DNA of 64,000 nucleotides. Origin: Cepaea nemoralis. Its lineage: Eukaryota; Mollusca; Gastropoda; Stylommatophora; Helicidae. The notes beneath the pieces were generated by a model. That model was given only the letters and a program-made list of their open reading frames with translations, was not told the DNA's origin and did not search any database. Location: NCBI GenBank assembly GCA_014155875.1, contig JACEFZ010011456.1, forward strand, positions 62,001 through 126,000. Reading direction: 5' to 3'. This document shows, piece after piece, positions 63,801 to 64,000 of this stretch. The stretch's first letter is position 1, and each line of letters opens with the position of its first letter. The position numbers were made by a program, and so were the translations under genes.

Positions 63801-64000
63801 TATTATCATACAGGCTCGATTTGTCCCATGCATCATTCCAGTAGATTCATTGCCAGCGCGAGACTTTCTCGGCAGCCTCGTCCAATCGTTTTAGTGTAAA
63901 AAGTTCCTATTGTCCCTTTAGATACATCTGAACTACCGCTGTGTCCATTTCCTCTCGTGAGTTTCGAAGTGTCTGTCGCACTTTCCTTAGCTGCTTCACT
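63801..64000. other. Right edge, unassigned
   Basis: Minus strand reads KQLRKVRQTLRNSREEMDTA, then VVQMYLKGQ-stop. Helix-like, but broken and without recognisable homology. Confidence 0.3.

Noticed and set aside
63801..64000. Possible exon with KQLRKVRQTLRNSREEMD
   Set aside because: A stop interrupts it after about 30 residues, no family recognised, and no paired splice sites.
49316..64000. First coding exon of aPKC with the initiator Met
   Set aside because: I looked for a minus-strand exon ending two bases into a codon with a basic PB1 start and found none; it is probably outside the window or too short to see by eye.

Overview
This is animal (eukaryotic) genomic DNA: one multi-exon gene on the minus strand whose introns are packed with interspersed repeats and minisatellites. 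The gene is an atypical protein kinase C (aPKC, PRKCI/PRKCZ-type). I could place nine coding exons between 49315 and 2114 (W1-W9 in transcription order). All have GT-AG borders, and all eight junctions agree in phase, giving 876 nt and 291 uninterrupted codons. They encode most of the PB1 domain, the pseudosubstrate, a C1 zinc finger with every ligand present, the hinge, and the kinase N-lobe through the alpha-C helix. The first coding exon and the rest of the kinase lie outside the window. The repeat content and the invertebrate-type YRVNGH at the start of C1 suggest an invertebrate, plausibly a mollusc or other lophotrochozoan. That is an inference, not a determination.

Layout: 1-2100 holds a tandem repeat, a LINE remnant and SINEs. 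Positions 2114-4229 hold kinase exons W9 and W8, with a decayed partial copy of W8 and a 60-bp array between them. Positions 4230-31281 are a 27-kb intron with many LINE and SINE fragments, an open RNase H reading frame (7442-8266) and a 2.8-kb, 32-bp minisatellite (21931-24732). Positions 31282-34633 carry the two hinge exons W7 and W6, each near a hairpin-forming sequence. Positions 34634-49315 carry the C1 exons (W5, W4), a small linker exon (W3) and the PB1 exons (W2, W1). Positions 49316-64000 lie 5' of W1 and are repeat-rich, with a LINE copy whose 480-codon reverse transcriptase frame is intact (58624-60066).

The repeats fall into families that I name by letter for this window only. 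LINE-A, B, C, D, E, H and L are non-LTR reverse transcriptase elements, mostly 3' ends that finish in short simple-sequence tails. RH1 and RH2 are LINEs with an RNase H domain. SINE1-SINE8 are short repeats, most with tRNA-like heads. Families F, G, I and K are unclassified. DNA transposon relics include a piggyBac-like deletion derivative with TTAA duplications, an internally deleted Tc1-like element, a palindromic MITE and a TIR element enclosing a tRNA-like segment.

The most distinctive observations are: a near-perfect hairpin about 24 nt upstream of the acceptor of the 47-nt exon W7; a hinge exon pair (W6+W7, 132 nt) that is frame-neutral only if skipped together; inverted repeats flanking exon W2; a decayed kinase-exon duplicate next to a 60-bp array; and many minisatellites that appear to have grown from LINE coding sequence or LINE tails. 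I found no CRISPR array, operon, rRNA gene or defence system, and I do not claim a new multi-gene system.
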